The position numbers were made by a program, and so were the translations under genes. A model generated the notes under the pieces. That model made no database searches, was not told the origin of the DNA, and was given only the letters and a program-made list of their open reading frames with translations. This document shows positions 52,877 to 60,559 of a DNA stretch of 64,000 bases, piece by piece. Each line of letters starts with the position of its first letter. The first letter of the stretch is position 1. The stretch lies in NCBI RefSeq assembly GCF_025907915.1, contig NZ_JAPAAF010000010.1:62001-126000 (forward strand), read 5' to 3'. The DNA is from Gaoshiqia sediminis. GTDB taxonomy: Bacteria; Bacteroidota; Bacteroidia; Bacteroidales; Prolixibacteraceae.

Positions 52877-53027
52877 GATTAGCAATTACTGATTAGCGAT
52901 TTACGGTTTACGGTTTGCAGCAAAGGCGAAAAGCGAGCCCGGCCCAATGAACACAAATGACTAAATGACCAATTCCCCAATAACCAATGACCAATAACCA
53001 ATTCCCTAATGACTAATTCCCGATCCC
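52877..53027. repeat. two heptad tandem repeat tracts
   Basis: The first (52877-52918) has units GATTAGC, AATTACT, GATTAGC, GATTTAC, GGTTTAC, GGTTTGC. The second (about 52945-53027) has units such as AACCAAT, GACCAAT and TCCCTAAT with mostly a 7-base period and some 8-base slips. They fill most of the region between mltG and the next gene. Confidence 0.75.
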
Positions 53028-53062
53028 GCAACATCATTTAACAACGTTTCAAATTTGTTGGC

Positions 53063-53102
53063 TAAGATTAATTAATCTTAACACTCCGGCGAGCTAAGTT
53101 TG
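53063..53102 (+). promoter_or_regulatory. palindrome and promoter upstream of small secreted protein
   Basis: TAAGATTAATTAATCTTA (53063-53080) is a perfect 18-base palindrome that covers the expected -33 region of a TAAGTTTG -7 box (53095-53102). The gene start is only 16 bases further. This is a likely regulator site; the regulator is unknown. Confidence 0.55.
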
Positions 53103-53117
53103 TATGAAAAAAACTGA

Positions 53118-53639
53118 ATGAAACGTTTTTTTCTGCTAATCTCCCTGCTCCTGGCTCTTCCGGTCTTCGCCCTGGCCCAATCACCGGAACTCTTCGCGTT
53201 TGAAGGCTACCTGTTCAGCGAAGATTCTGTGCCGGTTGAAAACGCCTACCTGATCAACTACCGCAGCCTGAAAATTGTAGCCACCGATAGTACCGGCTAC
53301 TTCAAAACGTTTGTCCAGCAAGGCGATTCGCTGATGATCAACCACCTCACCCTGTCACCTAAAGTCGTTCATGCGCACGCTGGAAAAGCAAAAAATAACC
53401 TCATCTGCGTCTCTTACCGCACCTACCTGATCAAGCCGGTTGTCGCTATGGATTATGCCATTCAAATGAAACACTTTGAGAAAAACATGAAACTGCTTTA
53501 CCAACAACTCGCCAGGCTGGGCTACCACGCCCCGGCCCGATCGAGCTCTTATGGCAACCCGTACAACCCCGATGCCGTTAATCCCGGGGTAAGTTTAAAC
53601 ATCAGTGAACTCATCCGCTTGATCAAAAAGAAGAAATAA
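53118..53639 (+). CDS. small secreted protein, paralogue of 54470-55000
   Basis: This 173-residue protein has a signal peptide (MKRFFLLISLLLALPVFALAQ) and a beta-rich domain (about 28-110) resembling a carboxypeptidase-regulatory-like fold: FAFEGYLFSEDSVPVENAYL, then YRSLKIVATDSTGYFKTFV and QGDSLMINHLTLSPKVV. A helical tail with a basic end follows. It is clearly paralogous to the gene at 54470 (shared FEGxLxxEDSxPxENAxLINYR and GDSLMINH). The function is unknown; such domains often sit at the cell surface of Bacteroidota. Confidence 0.82.
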   Translation: MKRFFLLISLLLALPVFALAQSPELFAFEGYLFSEDSVPVENAYLINYRSLKIVATDSTGYFKTFVQQGDSLMINHLTLSPKVVHAHAGKAKNNLICVSYRTYLIKPVVAMDYAIQMKHFEKNMKLLYQQLARLGYHAPARSSSYGNPYNPDAVNPGVSLNISELIRLIKKKK

Positions 53640-53676
53640 TCGTATCTTTCGTCCTGCAACGTTATAACCTAAACCC

Positions 53677-54330
53677 ATGAACCGGAAAGCGCTGATCTTC
53701 GATTTTAACGGCACCCTTCTGTGGGACACGCCATTACACAACAATGCCTGGGACCTTTTTCTCCAAAACCACCAAATATCGCTTACCGATCTTGAGAAAA
53801 ACGAAAAGATACACGGGAAAAACAACCGCGATATCTTCCCGGCCATCTTCAACAAAGAGCTGGATGAAGCAACAATAAAACAGTTTGTCAACGAAAAAGA
53901 AAACCTGTACCGGCAACTGGTAATCGAAAGCCAGCTGCAACTTGCCCTTGGGGCAACATTACTTTTTGAACAGCTCGCAGAACGTCAAATTCCCTTTACC
54001 ATCGCCACGGCCTCGGGCATCGACAACCTTCGTTTTTATATTGAACGATACCAGCTGGACCAATGGTTCGATATCGAAAAGATTGTTTACGACGATGGCA
54101 CCCTGGCGGGAAAACCAGCCCCCGACTATTTTCTGAAAGCGATGCAAAAACTGAACGTGAAGGCCGCCGACAGCATCATTTTCGAAGACTCGTTTGCCGG
54201 GATCAAAGCCGCAGAGAACGCCCGGGCAGGCCAAATTATCATCGTCAACTCCACCGGGGCCGATTACAGCAACTACCCCCACCCATGCATGACCGACTTC
54301 TGCCAGTTCGATCCGGTCCGGCTATGCTAA
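53677..54330 (+). CDS. HAD hydrolase, beta-phosphoglucomutase-like
   Basis: This 217-residue haloacid dehalogenase-type protein has motif I IFDFNGTL at the N-terminus, a helical cap (about 18-85), motif II TIATASG, motif III GKPAPDYF and motif IV IIFEDSFAGIKAAENA. It resembles sugar-phosphate phosphatases and mutases. The second Asp of the usual DxD in motif I is Asn10, which normally acts in acid-base catalysis, so activity may be changed. It lies between the two paralogous secreted proteins. Confidence 0.88.
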   Translation: MNRKALIFDFNGTLLWDTPLHNNAWDLFLQNHQISLTDLEKNEKIHGKNNRDIFPAIFNKELDEATIKQFVNEKENLYRQLVIESQLQLALGATLLFEQLAERQIPFTIATASGIDNLRFYIERYQLDQWFDIEKIVYDDGTLAGKPAPDYFLKAMQKLNVKAADSIIFEDSFAGIKAAENARAGQIIIVNSTGADYSNYPHPCMTDFCQFDPVRLC

Positions 54331-54469
54331 GCCAGGCCATATGTTCCAATAGCCATCTTTTTAAGCAGAAAAAGAACCAACCAGCCCCAAATCCTCGTAT
54401 GAATAGAAGTGGGACTAAAATAACAACCAATAAAAAAGCTCACGTTTTGGATAACCTTAAAGAATAAAT

Positions 54470-55000
54470 ATGAAGTTTTTAGCCTCCATTACCGTCATTC
54501 TATTCCTGGCGCTGGGTTTGCGGGCACAGGAAAGCAAGTCAGGCACCATTGTGTTCGAAGGTTTTCTGATGACCGAAGATTCCATTCCCCTGGAAAATGC
54601 CCTGCTGATAAATTACCGGACCTATAAAATGATCAAAACCAACCAATCGGGCTACTTCAAAACTTCACTAAGCGAAGGGGACTCGCTGATGATCAACCAT
54701 GTGTCCATGATACCTCAAATTGTGCTGGCCAACCGAAGAAAAGCGGAAGAAAACAAAATCCTGGTGGCCTACCGGACCTATTTGCTGGACCCGATGACCA
54801 CCACCAACTACGAAAAAGAACAAGGGTATTTGGAGGAAACAACAAAACAAATCAAAGCCGAAATTGAGGAGCAAATCCTGATCGACCCGAATAAGCGAAC
54901 AGGCAACGACAACCAATACGACGATGACGAGCAAAATCCGGGAGCCACCATTATCCGGATCAGCCCAAAAACCAAAAAGAAAGAACTCCCCAAAGATTAA
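54470..55000 (+). CDS. small secreted protein, paralogue of 53118-53639
   Basis: This 176-residue protein has a signal peptide (about 1-20), the same beta-rich domain as its paralogue (FEGFLMTEDSIPLENALLINYR, TNQSGYFKTSLSEGDSLMINH) and a charged C-terminal half with KQIKAEIEEQILIDPNKR and a basic end. The C-terminal parts of the two paralogues differ. The function is unknown. It is followed by a terminator-like hairpin. Confidence 0.82.
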   Translation: MKFLASITVILFLALGLRAQESKSGTIVFEGFLMTEDSIPLENALLINYRTYKMIKTNQSGYFKTSLSEGDSLMINHVSMIPQIVLANRRKAEENKILVAYRTYLLDPMTTTNYEKEQGYLEETTKQIKAEIEEQILIDPNKRTGNDNQYDDDEQNPGATIIRISPKTKKKELPKD

Positions 55001-55010
55001 CAGGTATGGG

Positions 55011-55036
55011 AAAGGAGGCCGTTTAAAGCCTCCTTT
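55011..55036. terminator. terminator-like hairpin between convergent genes
   Basis: AAAGGAGGC and GCCTCCTTT pair around a short loop between the stop codons of the two convergent genes. The T run is short. Confidence 0.6.
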
Positions 55037-55042
55037 CTGCTA

Positions 55043-55903
55043 TCAATACTGATGAAATGCATCTGAGATAAACGAAAGTACCGCGGGCAACGACTCGCGC
55101 CAATAGGTCCAGCTATGTCCCCCCTGCCGGATGCGGAACTCGTGGGGGATTTCCTTTTTGCGCATCGCAATATGCACCAGCGAGTTTCCTTCATACAAGA
55201 AATCATCGTCGCCACAATCGATGTACCAGCGCACGGCCTTTTTCCGGTCGTCGGGCATGTTTTCAATCAGGGACAGGGCGCTGTGCTGCCGGTAATAGGC
55301 TTCAATTTCGGTGTCGGTTGCACCGGTATCGCCCCAACGTTCGAAATAGCTGCGGGCATCGGCCGGCGAAACCGGGCCGGTAGCCGCACTCAACGGACAG
55401 GCCGATGAAAACAGTTCGGGATGGTGCAGCGCGTACATAAAGGTACCCCCGCCCCCCATCGACAAACCGGCAATGGCGCGGAAACGTTTCTCGCCTTTTA
55501 TGCGGTATGTTTTTTCAATGTAGGGCATCAGCTCGTTGAAGAAAAAATCTTCGTACAGCCAATCCCCTTTGATGCTGTTGAAATACCCGCGTCGCCCGGT
55601 ATTGGCATCGGGCATCACAATAATCATGGCTGTGGCCATCCCTTCGGCAATCGCCTTGTCGGCCATAAGCTGCACTTCACCAAACTGCACCCAGCCGGTC
55701 TGGTCGTCACCAGCGCCGTGCAGCAGGTACAATACCGGATAGCTGCGTTCCGAGGTTTCGTAGCCTGGCGGGAGATAAATCGCATACTTGCGCTCCATGT
55801 TCAGGATTTTACTGGAGACCGACAGATTGTCGAAAACTTTGCTGGTTTGTGCCAGCAGGGAAGCAGAAAAAAGCAAAAAGAAGGCCAAAAAGAATGTTCT
55901 CAT
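55043..55903 (-). CDS. secreted alpha/beta-hydrolase esterase (CE1-like)
   Basis: This 286-residue protein has a signal peptide (MRTFFLAFFLLFSASLLAQ) and an esterase fold of the enterochelin/feruloyl esterase type. It shows YPVLYLLHGAGDDQTGWVQ, the nucleophile Ser in AGLSMGGGGTFMYALHH, the acidic region around DCGDDDFLYEG and the catalytic His in RQGGHSWTYWRESL. Related CE1 enzymes remove feruloyl or acetyl esters from plant polysaccharides. It reads convergently to the small secreted proteins, and its substrate is unknown. Confidence 0.92.
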   Translation of the reverse strand: MRTFFLAFFLLFSASLLAQTSKVFDNLSVSSKILNMERKYAIYLPPGYETSERSYPVLYLLHGAGDDQTGWVQFGEVQLMADKAIAEGMATAMIIVMPDANTGRRGYFNSIKGDWLYEDFFFNELMPYIEKTYRIKGEKRFRAIAGLSMGGGGTFMYALHHPELFSSACPLSAATGPVSPADARSYFERWGDTGATDTEIEAYYRQHSALSLIENMPDDRKKAVRWYIDCGDDDFLYEGNSLVHIAMRKKEIPHEFRIRQGGHSWTYWRESLPAVLSFISDAFHQY

Positions 55904-56046
55904 AACGTGTAACAGGTTAGTTGGTTAATGAGGATAAAGTTATTATTTCGTTCCCCATTAACAAAACACCTGAGTTACATTTCACCGATAAAAACGCTCT
56001 TCACGGTCATATGCTATTTCAGTCTTAAAACATGCAGTAGTTGGTA

Positions 56047-57231
56047 TTATCGAACCGAAACCACACAACGGAAGCCGGTGTGATCCAGTCCGGTATCCCA
56101 GCTGGTTTTCATACGGGCCGACACCCGGAAGCCCGAGCAATACTGATCGGTACAGAGAAACGATCCTCCACGTACCACCCGTTGCTGTGAAAAAGGTTCG
56201 TCCGGATCATACGAATCCGACGGACCTTTGGGATCGGTTACCAATCCGGTACGATCACACACCTTATAATAATCCGCACGGTACCAGTCGCTGCACCATT
56301 CCCACACATTGCCGGCCATATCATATAACCCATACCCATTAGGGGTGAACGACATCACGGGAGCTGTCCGGTAATATTTATCCCGTTCGGTGTTCTTATC
56401 GGGGAAATGGCCTTGCCAGCTATTGGCTTTCACCCCACCCTGGTCGATGGGTTGGTTTCCCCATGGGTAGATGGCTGCTGCCAATCCTCCGCGAGCAGCG
56501 TATTCCCACTCGGCCTCGGTGGGCAAACGCTTGCCAGCCCAGATGGCGTAGGCCATCGCATCCTCCCAGGACACATGCACCACCGGATGGTTTTCTTTTC
56601 CGTTTACCGAACTGCCCGGCCCCTGCGGATGGCGCCAGTTGGCCCCGGCAACCCATTTCCACCAGGCAGCAGCATTGTTTAGCGCAACCGGATAGGCAGG
56701 TGGCGAAAATACAAGTGAGGCCGCCACCAACACACTATCGGGCGGAGGCATGGTTCCTGGCGGGAGCTGTTTTTTCATTTCTTCCCAGTCGGGCTTACGC
56801 TCGGCCGTGGTCACATAACCGGTAGCTTTCACAAACTCATCAAACTCGGCATTGGTCACCTCATGACGATCCATGTAAAATGACGAAACCTCCACCTCGT
56901 GCAGCGGAAATTCATCGGCCCGACCCCAAATCGAATCGCCGCCCATTGTGAAACGACCACCAGGAATAAAAACCATATTTTCGTCGGGCAACAATTTTTC
57001 GGATCCTTCCGTCCTGAAACCCGGATCGCCGGCAACTGCTGCAAACCGATCCGGCAAGCTACCGGAGCAGCAGGCCAGCGTGTCGGCATTCATAACCGGT
57101 TGGTTATGATGAATCGCAGCACTTTGGGGTTGTTTGTGGCGGATTTGGCAACTACCTGTGGCTATCGCCAACATCAGCAAGATAACTGTTACAGGCTTCT
57201 TTGGGGACCAATCTGATTTTTTCCTGTTCAT
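56047..57231 (-). CDS. formylglycine-generating enzyme-like lipoprotein
   Basis: This 394-residue protein begins with a signal ending at Cys28 (IATGSC), a possible lipid anchor. The SUMF1/FGE domain (about 85-394) contains FIPGGRFTMGG, EVTNAEFDEFVKATGY, HPVVHVSWEDAMAYAIWAGK, RLPTEAEWEYAARGG and WGNQPID. It ends with RVVRGGSFLC at Cys360 and YCSGFR at Cys365, the cysteine pair that in true FGE binds copper and converts a sulfatase Cys to formylglycine. So it is probably an active sulfatase activator. No sulfatase gene is in this window. Confidence 0.9.
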   Translation of the reverse strand: MNRKKSDWSPKKPVTVILLMLAIATGSCQIRHKQPQSAAIHHNQPVMNADTLACCSGSLPDRFAAVAGDPGFRTEGSEKLLPDENMVFIPGGRFTMGGDSIWGRADEFPLHEVEVSSFYMDRHEVTNAEFDEFVKATGYVTTAERKPDWEEMKKQLPPGTMPPPDSVLVAASLVFSPPAYPVALNNAAAWWKWVAGANWRHPQGPGSSVNGKENHPVVHVSWEDAMAYAIWAGKRLPTEAEWEYAARGGLAAAIYPWGNQPIDQGGVKANSWQGHFPDKNTERDKYYRTAPVMSFTPNGYGLYDMAGNVWEWCSDWYRADYYKVCDRTGLVTDPKGPSDSYDPDEPFSQQRVVRGGSFLCTDQYCSGFRVSARMKTSWDTGLDHTGFRCVVSVR

Positions 57232-57358
57232 GCGAAAGAGGGTTGGAATGATTAATTCAAATCAGAAGAACAATAATGGCCCATAGAGGTTCAATACCCC
57301 CTTCAGGAAAAGGCATTCAGTAGAGATCCTTTTACCGCAGATCGTATTGGAAAATAAA

Positions 57359-58138
57359 TCAAAAATCGATGATCTCAGCCTCCATCGGCAAAATAACTTC
57401 CAAGCCTGTCATTACCCTTTCATGGAAAATATTTCGAATAGCTGCCTCGTCCCAGGCGGGATTCAGGTGCACCGGCACCAGCTTTTTCACGGCTGCCTGA
57501 TGCATCATGTCAAGCACTTCGGGGTACGAGCAATGAATTTTGGGAGTGCCGGGCTTGGCGGCCGCTTCATCGCCGGTCATCCACACTTCATGCAAAACCA
57601 GCTGCGAGCCCCGGATAAATTCCACCACCCGGGGGTCGGGAACCGTATCGGTGATATACGAAATGGTTCGATCTATTTTTATCCCCACGCTGCCGCCGCC
57701 GTGCTTCAAGCGCATAAATTCAAGTAAATGGCCCTCAATCTCCAACCGGGCTTGCGTTATTTCAATGAGTTGGCTGAACCCGGGAAAATCGGTCATGCTC
57801 AGCGAAAAGAACGGCGGATTTAAAAACGTATGGATCACGCCGGGTCCATCGACATCCGAAAAAGGCGGGGACGGCACATACAAATTAAACTTCGTATGGG
57901 GCAAAACTCCGGCCAGATAGGGCAATCCCGTGATATGGTCGAGGTGGTAATGGGATAGCAGGATGTGCACCATTTCATATTTCGCCACCAGCGCGGCCAA
58001 CTTTTCCTCCTTCAGCCGGGCCAGCCCCGTTCCGGCATCCAGGATAAACATACTGCGCTCGTCGTACAGCAAAAACGACATGGTATGCCTGCCAAAGGAA
58101 GGGTAAAAACCGCGGGTGCCCAATGGAATTATCTTCAT
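57359..58138 (-). CDS. MBL-fold hydrolase, RNase Z-like
   Basis: This 259-residue protein belongs to the metallo-beta-lactamase superfamily, RNase Z/AtsA-like group. It has the zinc motif LLSHYHLDHITGLPYL (HxHxDH), a second part with LVLHEVWMTGD and a late His in VPVHLNPAW. The opening MKIIPLGTRGFYPSFGRHTMSFL is typical of the group. It might be a phosphodiesterase or lactonase; I cannot choose. It is close to a membrane-protein gene on the same strand (46 bases). Confidence 0.85.
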   Translation of the reverse strand: MKIIPLGTRGFYPSFGRHTMSFLLYDERSMFILDAGTGLARLKEEKLAALVAKYEMVHILLSHYHLDHITGLPYLAGVLPHTKFNLYVPSPPFSDVDGPGVIHTFLNPPFFSLSMTDFPGFSQLIEITQARLEIEGHLLEFMRLKHGGGSVGIKIDRTISYITDTVPDPRVVEFIRGSQLVLHEVWMTGDEAAAKPGTPKIHCSYPEVLDMMHQAAVKKLVPVHLNPAWDEAAIRNIFHERVMTGLEVILPMEAEIIDF

Positions 58139-58183
58139 ACGTCGTTATTTTTGAGTTGAATATCGATTGCTCGTATGTTACGA

Positions 58184-58774
58184 TCAACTTTCCTCATCCA
58201 GTTGACTGACTTCCGGCTGTGCGCGGAACACCAGGTCGCAGTTGGCCAGGCGCCGGAACAGCTTGATTTCTTTCCGATGCGGGAACCATTCGATCAGAAA
58301 AGTGGCCAGCGCCTCCCACAAGGAAACCCAGGCCGCCACCGTGAGCCCTTCGGCAAAAACGTGCCCCACGACTGTGCGGTCGGCCCCCACCCAGCGGTTC
58401 ACCCAAACCGAAACAAACAAAATGGCCACACCAATACACAGCAACACCACGGAAGTACGCATCATCCCCCTGATTTTGAGTTTCTCGACCGCTACCAGGT
58501 ACAAAAAGAAATTATTGATGCTCCTCCGGATACGCGACTGCCCGCCTTTATCTGCCGCGCTGGCCAGCGTAAACCGGATGGCAAAAGGTTCGGGCGAAAG
58601 TTCGCGGGCGCAATCAATCAAGTAGTCCACCAGGTCCTGGTCCAAATCACGCCTCACGTAAGGGGCACTCCGGTCGAAATCGTTGAACAGATCCTCCATC
58701 CGGTCAGCCGTTACGTCCACCAGCAGCCTGCCGTAGCGGTCACGCTCATACCTGTTTAAAAAGTCCTTCTTCAT
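58184..58774 (-). CDS. membrane protein of unknown function
   Basis: This 196-residue protein has a charged N-terminal half (about 1-105, with RYERDRYGRLLVDVTADRM and ELSPEPFAIRFTLA), two membrane helices (about 107-130 and 138-165) and a short C-terminal tail ending SQLDEES. I do not recognise a domain. I start at the ATG at 58774; the alternative TTG at 58798 lies by a heptad tract. It is upstream of the MBL-fold gene and may be co-transcribed with it. Confidence 0.7.
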   Translation of the reverse strand: MKKDFLNRYERDRYGRLLVDVTADRMEDLFNDFDRSAPYVRRDLDQDLVDYLIDCARELSPEPFAIRFTLASAADKGGQSRIRRSINNFFLYLVAVEKLKIRGMMRTSVVLLCIGVAILFVSVWVNRWVGADRTVVGHVFAEGLTVAAWVSLWEALATFLIEWFPHRKEIKLFRRLANCDLVFRAQPEVSQLDEES

Positions 58775-58797
58775 TTCCTCATCCCCACCTGCTTTCA

Positions 58798-58850
58798 ACT
58801 TTTCCCTTTTTCCCTTTTCCCTTCTTACTTTTGACTTTTGACTTTCTGCT
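58798..58850. repeat. heptad tandem repeat tract
   Basis: Units of type ACTTTTG, ACTTTTG, ACTTTCT at 58827-58847, preceded by CTTTTCC-like units, keep a 7-base period. It fills the region between two minus-strand genes. Confidence 0.65.
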
Positions 58851-58863
58851 TATGCCTTCTTCC

Positions 58864-59304
58864 TTATTTCTGTCGCATTTTGTAATCGGCAACCCGCAGA
58901 ATGTCGGGTACCTGATCGCTGCTGCTAACGTTTACCAGCAGCGGGAGCAATTTACCAATAGGTTTGTGCTTATAAAAGTCGGATTTAACCGGTTCGGCAA
59001 TGTCGAGGTCGGCGATTCCCGCACCGGTTTTTTCGGTGAAGTAAAACGCTATTTTGAAATACCGGTCCCAAACCGAGAGCCAGAAGATCGTTTTCTTTTT
59101 ATGGCACACCTTGCACAGCCAGGCTTTGCCATCGTTGTAGTAGCGCCACTCGGGCGTCAGTCCGAAACCGGCGCCGGTCAATGCAGCCATCAATTCTTCG
59201 TAAACGGGCAAGCTGTCGCCCAAAACATTGGCCAGCACCGCGCTGTCGGGAAACACATCCGGCTCGCGCAACAAGGGCTTTTCATCAGGTTGGTTCGTTG
59301 TCAT
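58864..59304 (-). CDS. DUF3788-like protein
   Basis: This 146-residue protein resembles the DUF3788 family. It has LTPEWRYYNDGKAWLCKVCHKKKTIFWLSVWDRYFKIAFYF-type strands (about 50-92) and a C-terminal part starting VKSDFYKHKPIGKLLPLLVN. Members are small cytoplasmic proteins of unknown function, found in many Bacteroidota and Firmicutes. It is 74 bases after the ATP-cone nuclease gene on the same strand. Confidence 0.75.
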   Translation of the reverse strand: MTTNQPDEKPLLREPDVFPDSAVLANVLGDSLPVYEELMAALTGAGFGLTPEWRYYNDGKAWLCKVCHKKKTIFWLSVWDRYFKIAFYFTEKTGAGIADLDIAEPVKSDFYKHKPIGKLLPLLVNVSSSDQVPDILRVADYKMRQK

Positions 59305-59378
59305 AGTTCGGTGGTTTTATTTTTCGGTAAACTCAAGTATATCGTTCGGATGAAGGGTCCGGCTGCAAATTCATTCTC

Positions 59379-60224
59379 CTAAAAACCAAGTATCTGCTCC
59401 AGTTCTTCTGTCAGCTGACGGGTTTTCCGGCTGCTGAGGCCAAGCTCGCCCCAAACCTCCGGCTTGTCCCGCAGCTGCCGGCAGGTAACCACGCCCAGCT
59501 CCAGCAAACGGGTTTTCTGTTTTTTGATGAGGTTCTCCAACACCGTTACGGGAAAAACCCGGTAGCGTTCCATCAGGTCTTTTAATCCGTTGCCGCCAGG
59601 GAAATCCCAGCCCAGCAATTTCAGCCCCACACACCGGCTGTAAGCCATCGAATCGTCGGTAAAACGGGTATTGGTAGCTACGCCCCCGGTAAACGAAAAT
59701 CCCCGGTATTCGGGCAAATCTTTCCGCTTCTGCACAATATCCCCGATGCGCGAGTGTACATACAACGGCACCTGAATGCTCACCTGTTTGCCCTGGTCTT
59801 TGGAGTACTTACACTCCACCAATACCTGCTCAGTACCGTTGGTCGCAATTACATCCATCTCGTGGGTGATGCAACGGCCCTCCAGCACCTGCCCCACCTC
59901 CACGCGGTAGTCCCGGCATTTAAAGATTTCGCCGACAAACTGCTCAAACGGATAGCCGGTAGGCCCCAGCTCAAACAGGGCTTGCTTTAGTTTATAACGA
60001 AATGCATTCACCCGGTTTTTGCGGCGCAACAGGCTAAACGCCCGTGCATAAATCTTTTTGGTGGTGATGCCATCATACAGCGAGCCGACCACCTCGTCGG
60101 CAATCTCATCGATAACGGCAGGTTCGGCGCCCGCCCGCTGCAACGAACGTTTCAATTTGTCCACATCAAACTGCTCGGCGTCGCCCGAGGCTTTTCGGAT
60201 GGTGATGTAAGTTGGTTGGCTCAT
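59379..60224 (-). CDS. ATP-cone and Mrr-type nuclease fusion
   Basis: This 281-residue protein joins an ATP-cone domain (about 5-90, ITIRKASGDAEQFDVDKLKR then RVNAFRYKLKQALFELGP), otherwise known from ribonucleotide reductase regulation, to a PD-(D/E)xK nuclease of Mrr type. The latter has FEQFVGEIF, EMDVIATNG and VLVECKYSKDQG, giving the Glu, Asp and ExK residues. The C-terminus (about 225-281) looks like helical DNA-binding segments. It may be a nuclease gated by nucleotide levels, either in DNA repair or phage defence. It lies next to an MNT/HEPN pair in an accessory region. Confidence 0.85.
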   Translation of the reverse strand: MSQPTYITIRKASGDAEQFDVDKLKRSLQRAGAEPAVIDEIADEVVGSLYDGITTKKIYARAFSLLRRKNRVNAFRYKLKQALFELGPTGYPFEQFVGEIFKCRDYRVEVGQVLEGRCITHEMDVIATNGTEQVLVECKYSKDQGKQVSIQVPLYVHSRIGDIVQKRKDLPEYRGFSFTGGVATNTRFTDDSMAYSRCVGLKLLGWDFPGGNGLKDLMERYRVFPVTVLENLIKKQKTRLLELGVVTCRQLRDKPEVWGELGLSSRKTRQLTEELEQILGF

Positions 60225-60247
60225 GTCGGTTATTGGTTTAGGGTAAA

Positions 60248-60559
60248 TTACAAAAGCGAGATTCCCACTCTGGTGATGTGTTCTTTTAGCGCTTCTTCCG
60301 TGATCCGGTCATAAATCACCAGGTCGAACTTATACGGTAGGTTTAACTCCTCCAGGGCAATCTTCAAATCAAGAACGTCATTCAGTACAAGATCTTTCCC
60401 TTTTAAAGCAATGTCAATATCCGAACCGGGGGAGAACGTCCCTTTAGCCCTGGAACCAAATAAGATGGCGTCCTGTATGCTGGGACTTTTCTGAATAATC
60501 CGCACCACACGTTCCAAATCAGGACTATTTAATCCAATATTCAATTCTTTACGCATCAA
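60248..60559 (-). CDS. MNT-type nucleotidyltransferase (antitoxin-like)
   Basis: This 103-residue minimal nucleotidyltransferase has the motif LFGSRAKGTFSPGSDIDIAL, with the GS and DxD residues of the fold, and a third strand YKFDLVIYD. Such proteins pair with HEPN-domain proteins; in the known MntA-HepT systems the nucleotidyltransferase AMPylates and neutralises the HEPN toxin. It overlaps the upstream HEPN-type gene by 11 bases, so the two are coupled. Confidence 0.9.
   Translation of the reverse strand: MMRKELNIGLNSPDLERVVRIIQKSPSIQDAILFGSRAKGTFSPGSDIDIALKGKDLVLNDVLDLKIALEELNLPYKFDLVIYDRITEEALKEHITRVGISLL

Noticed and set aside
51725-52885. A 386-codon open frame on the minus strand
   Set aside because: It is antisense to mltG and longer than it, but it has no recognisable domain, and mltG has a membrane anchor and the catalytic motif.
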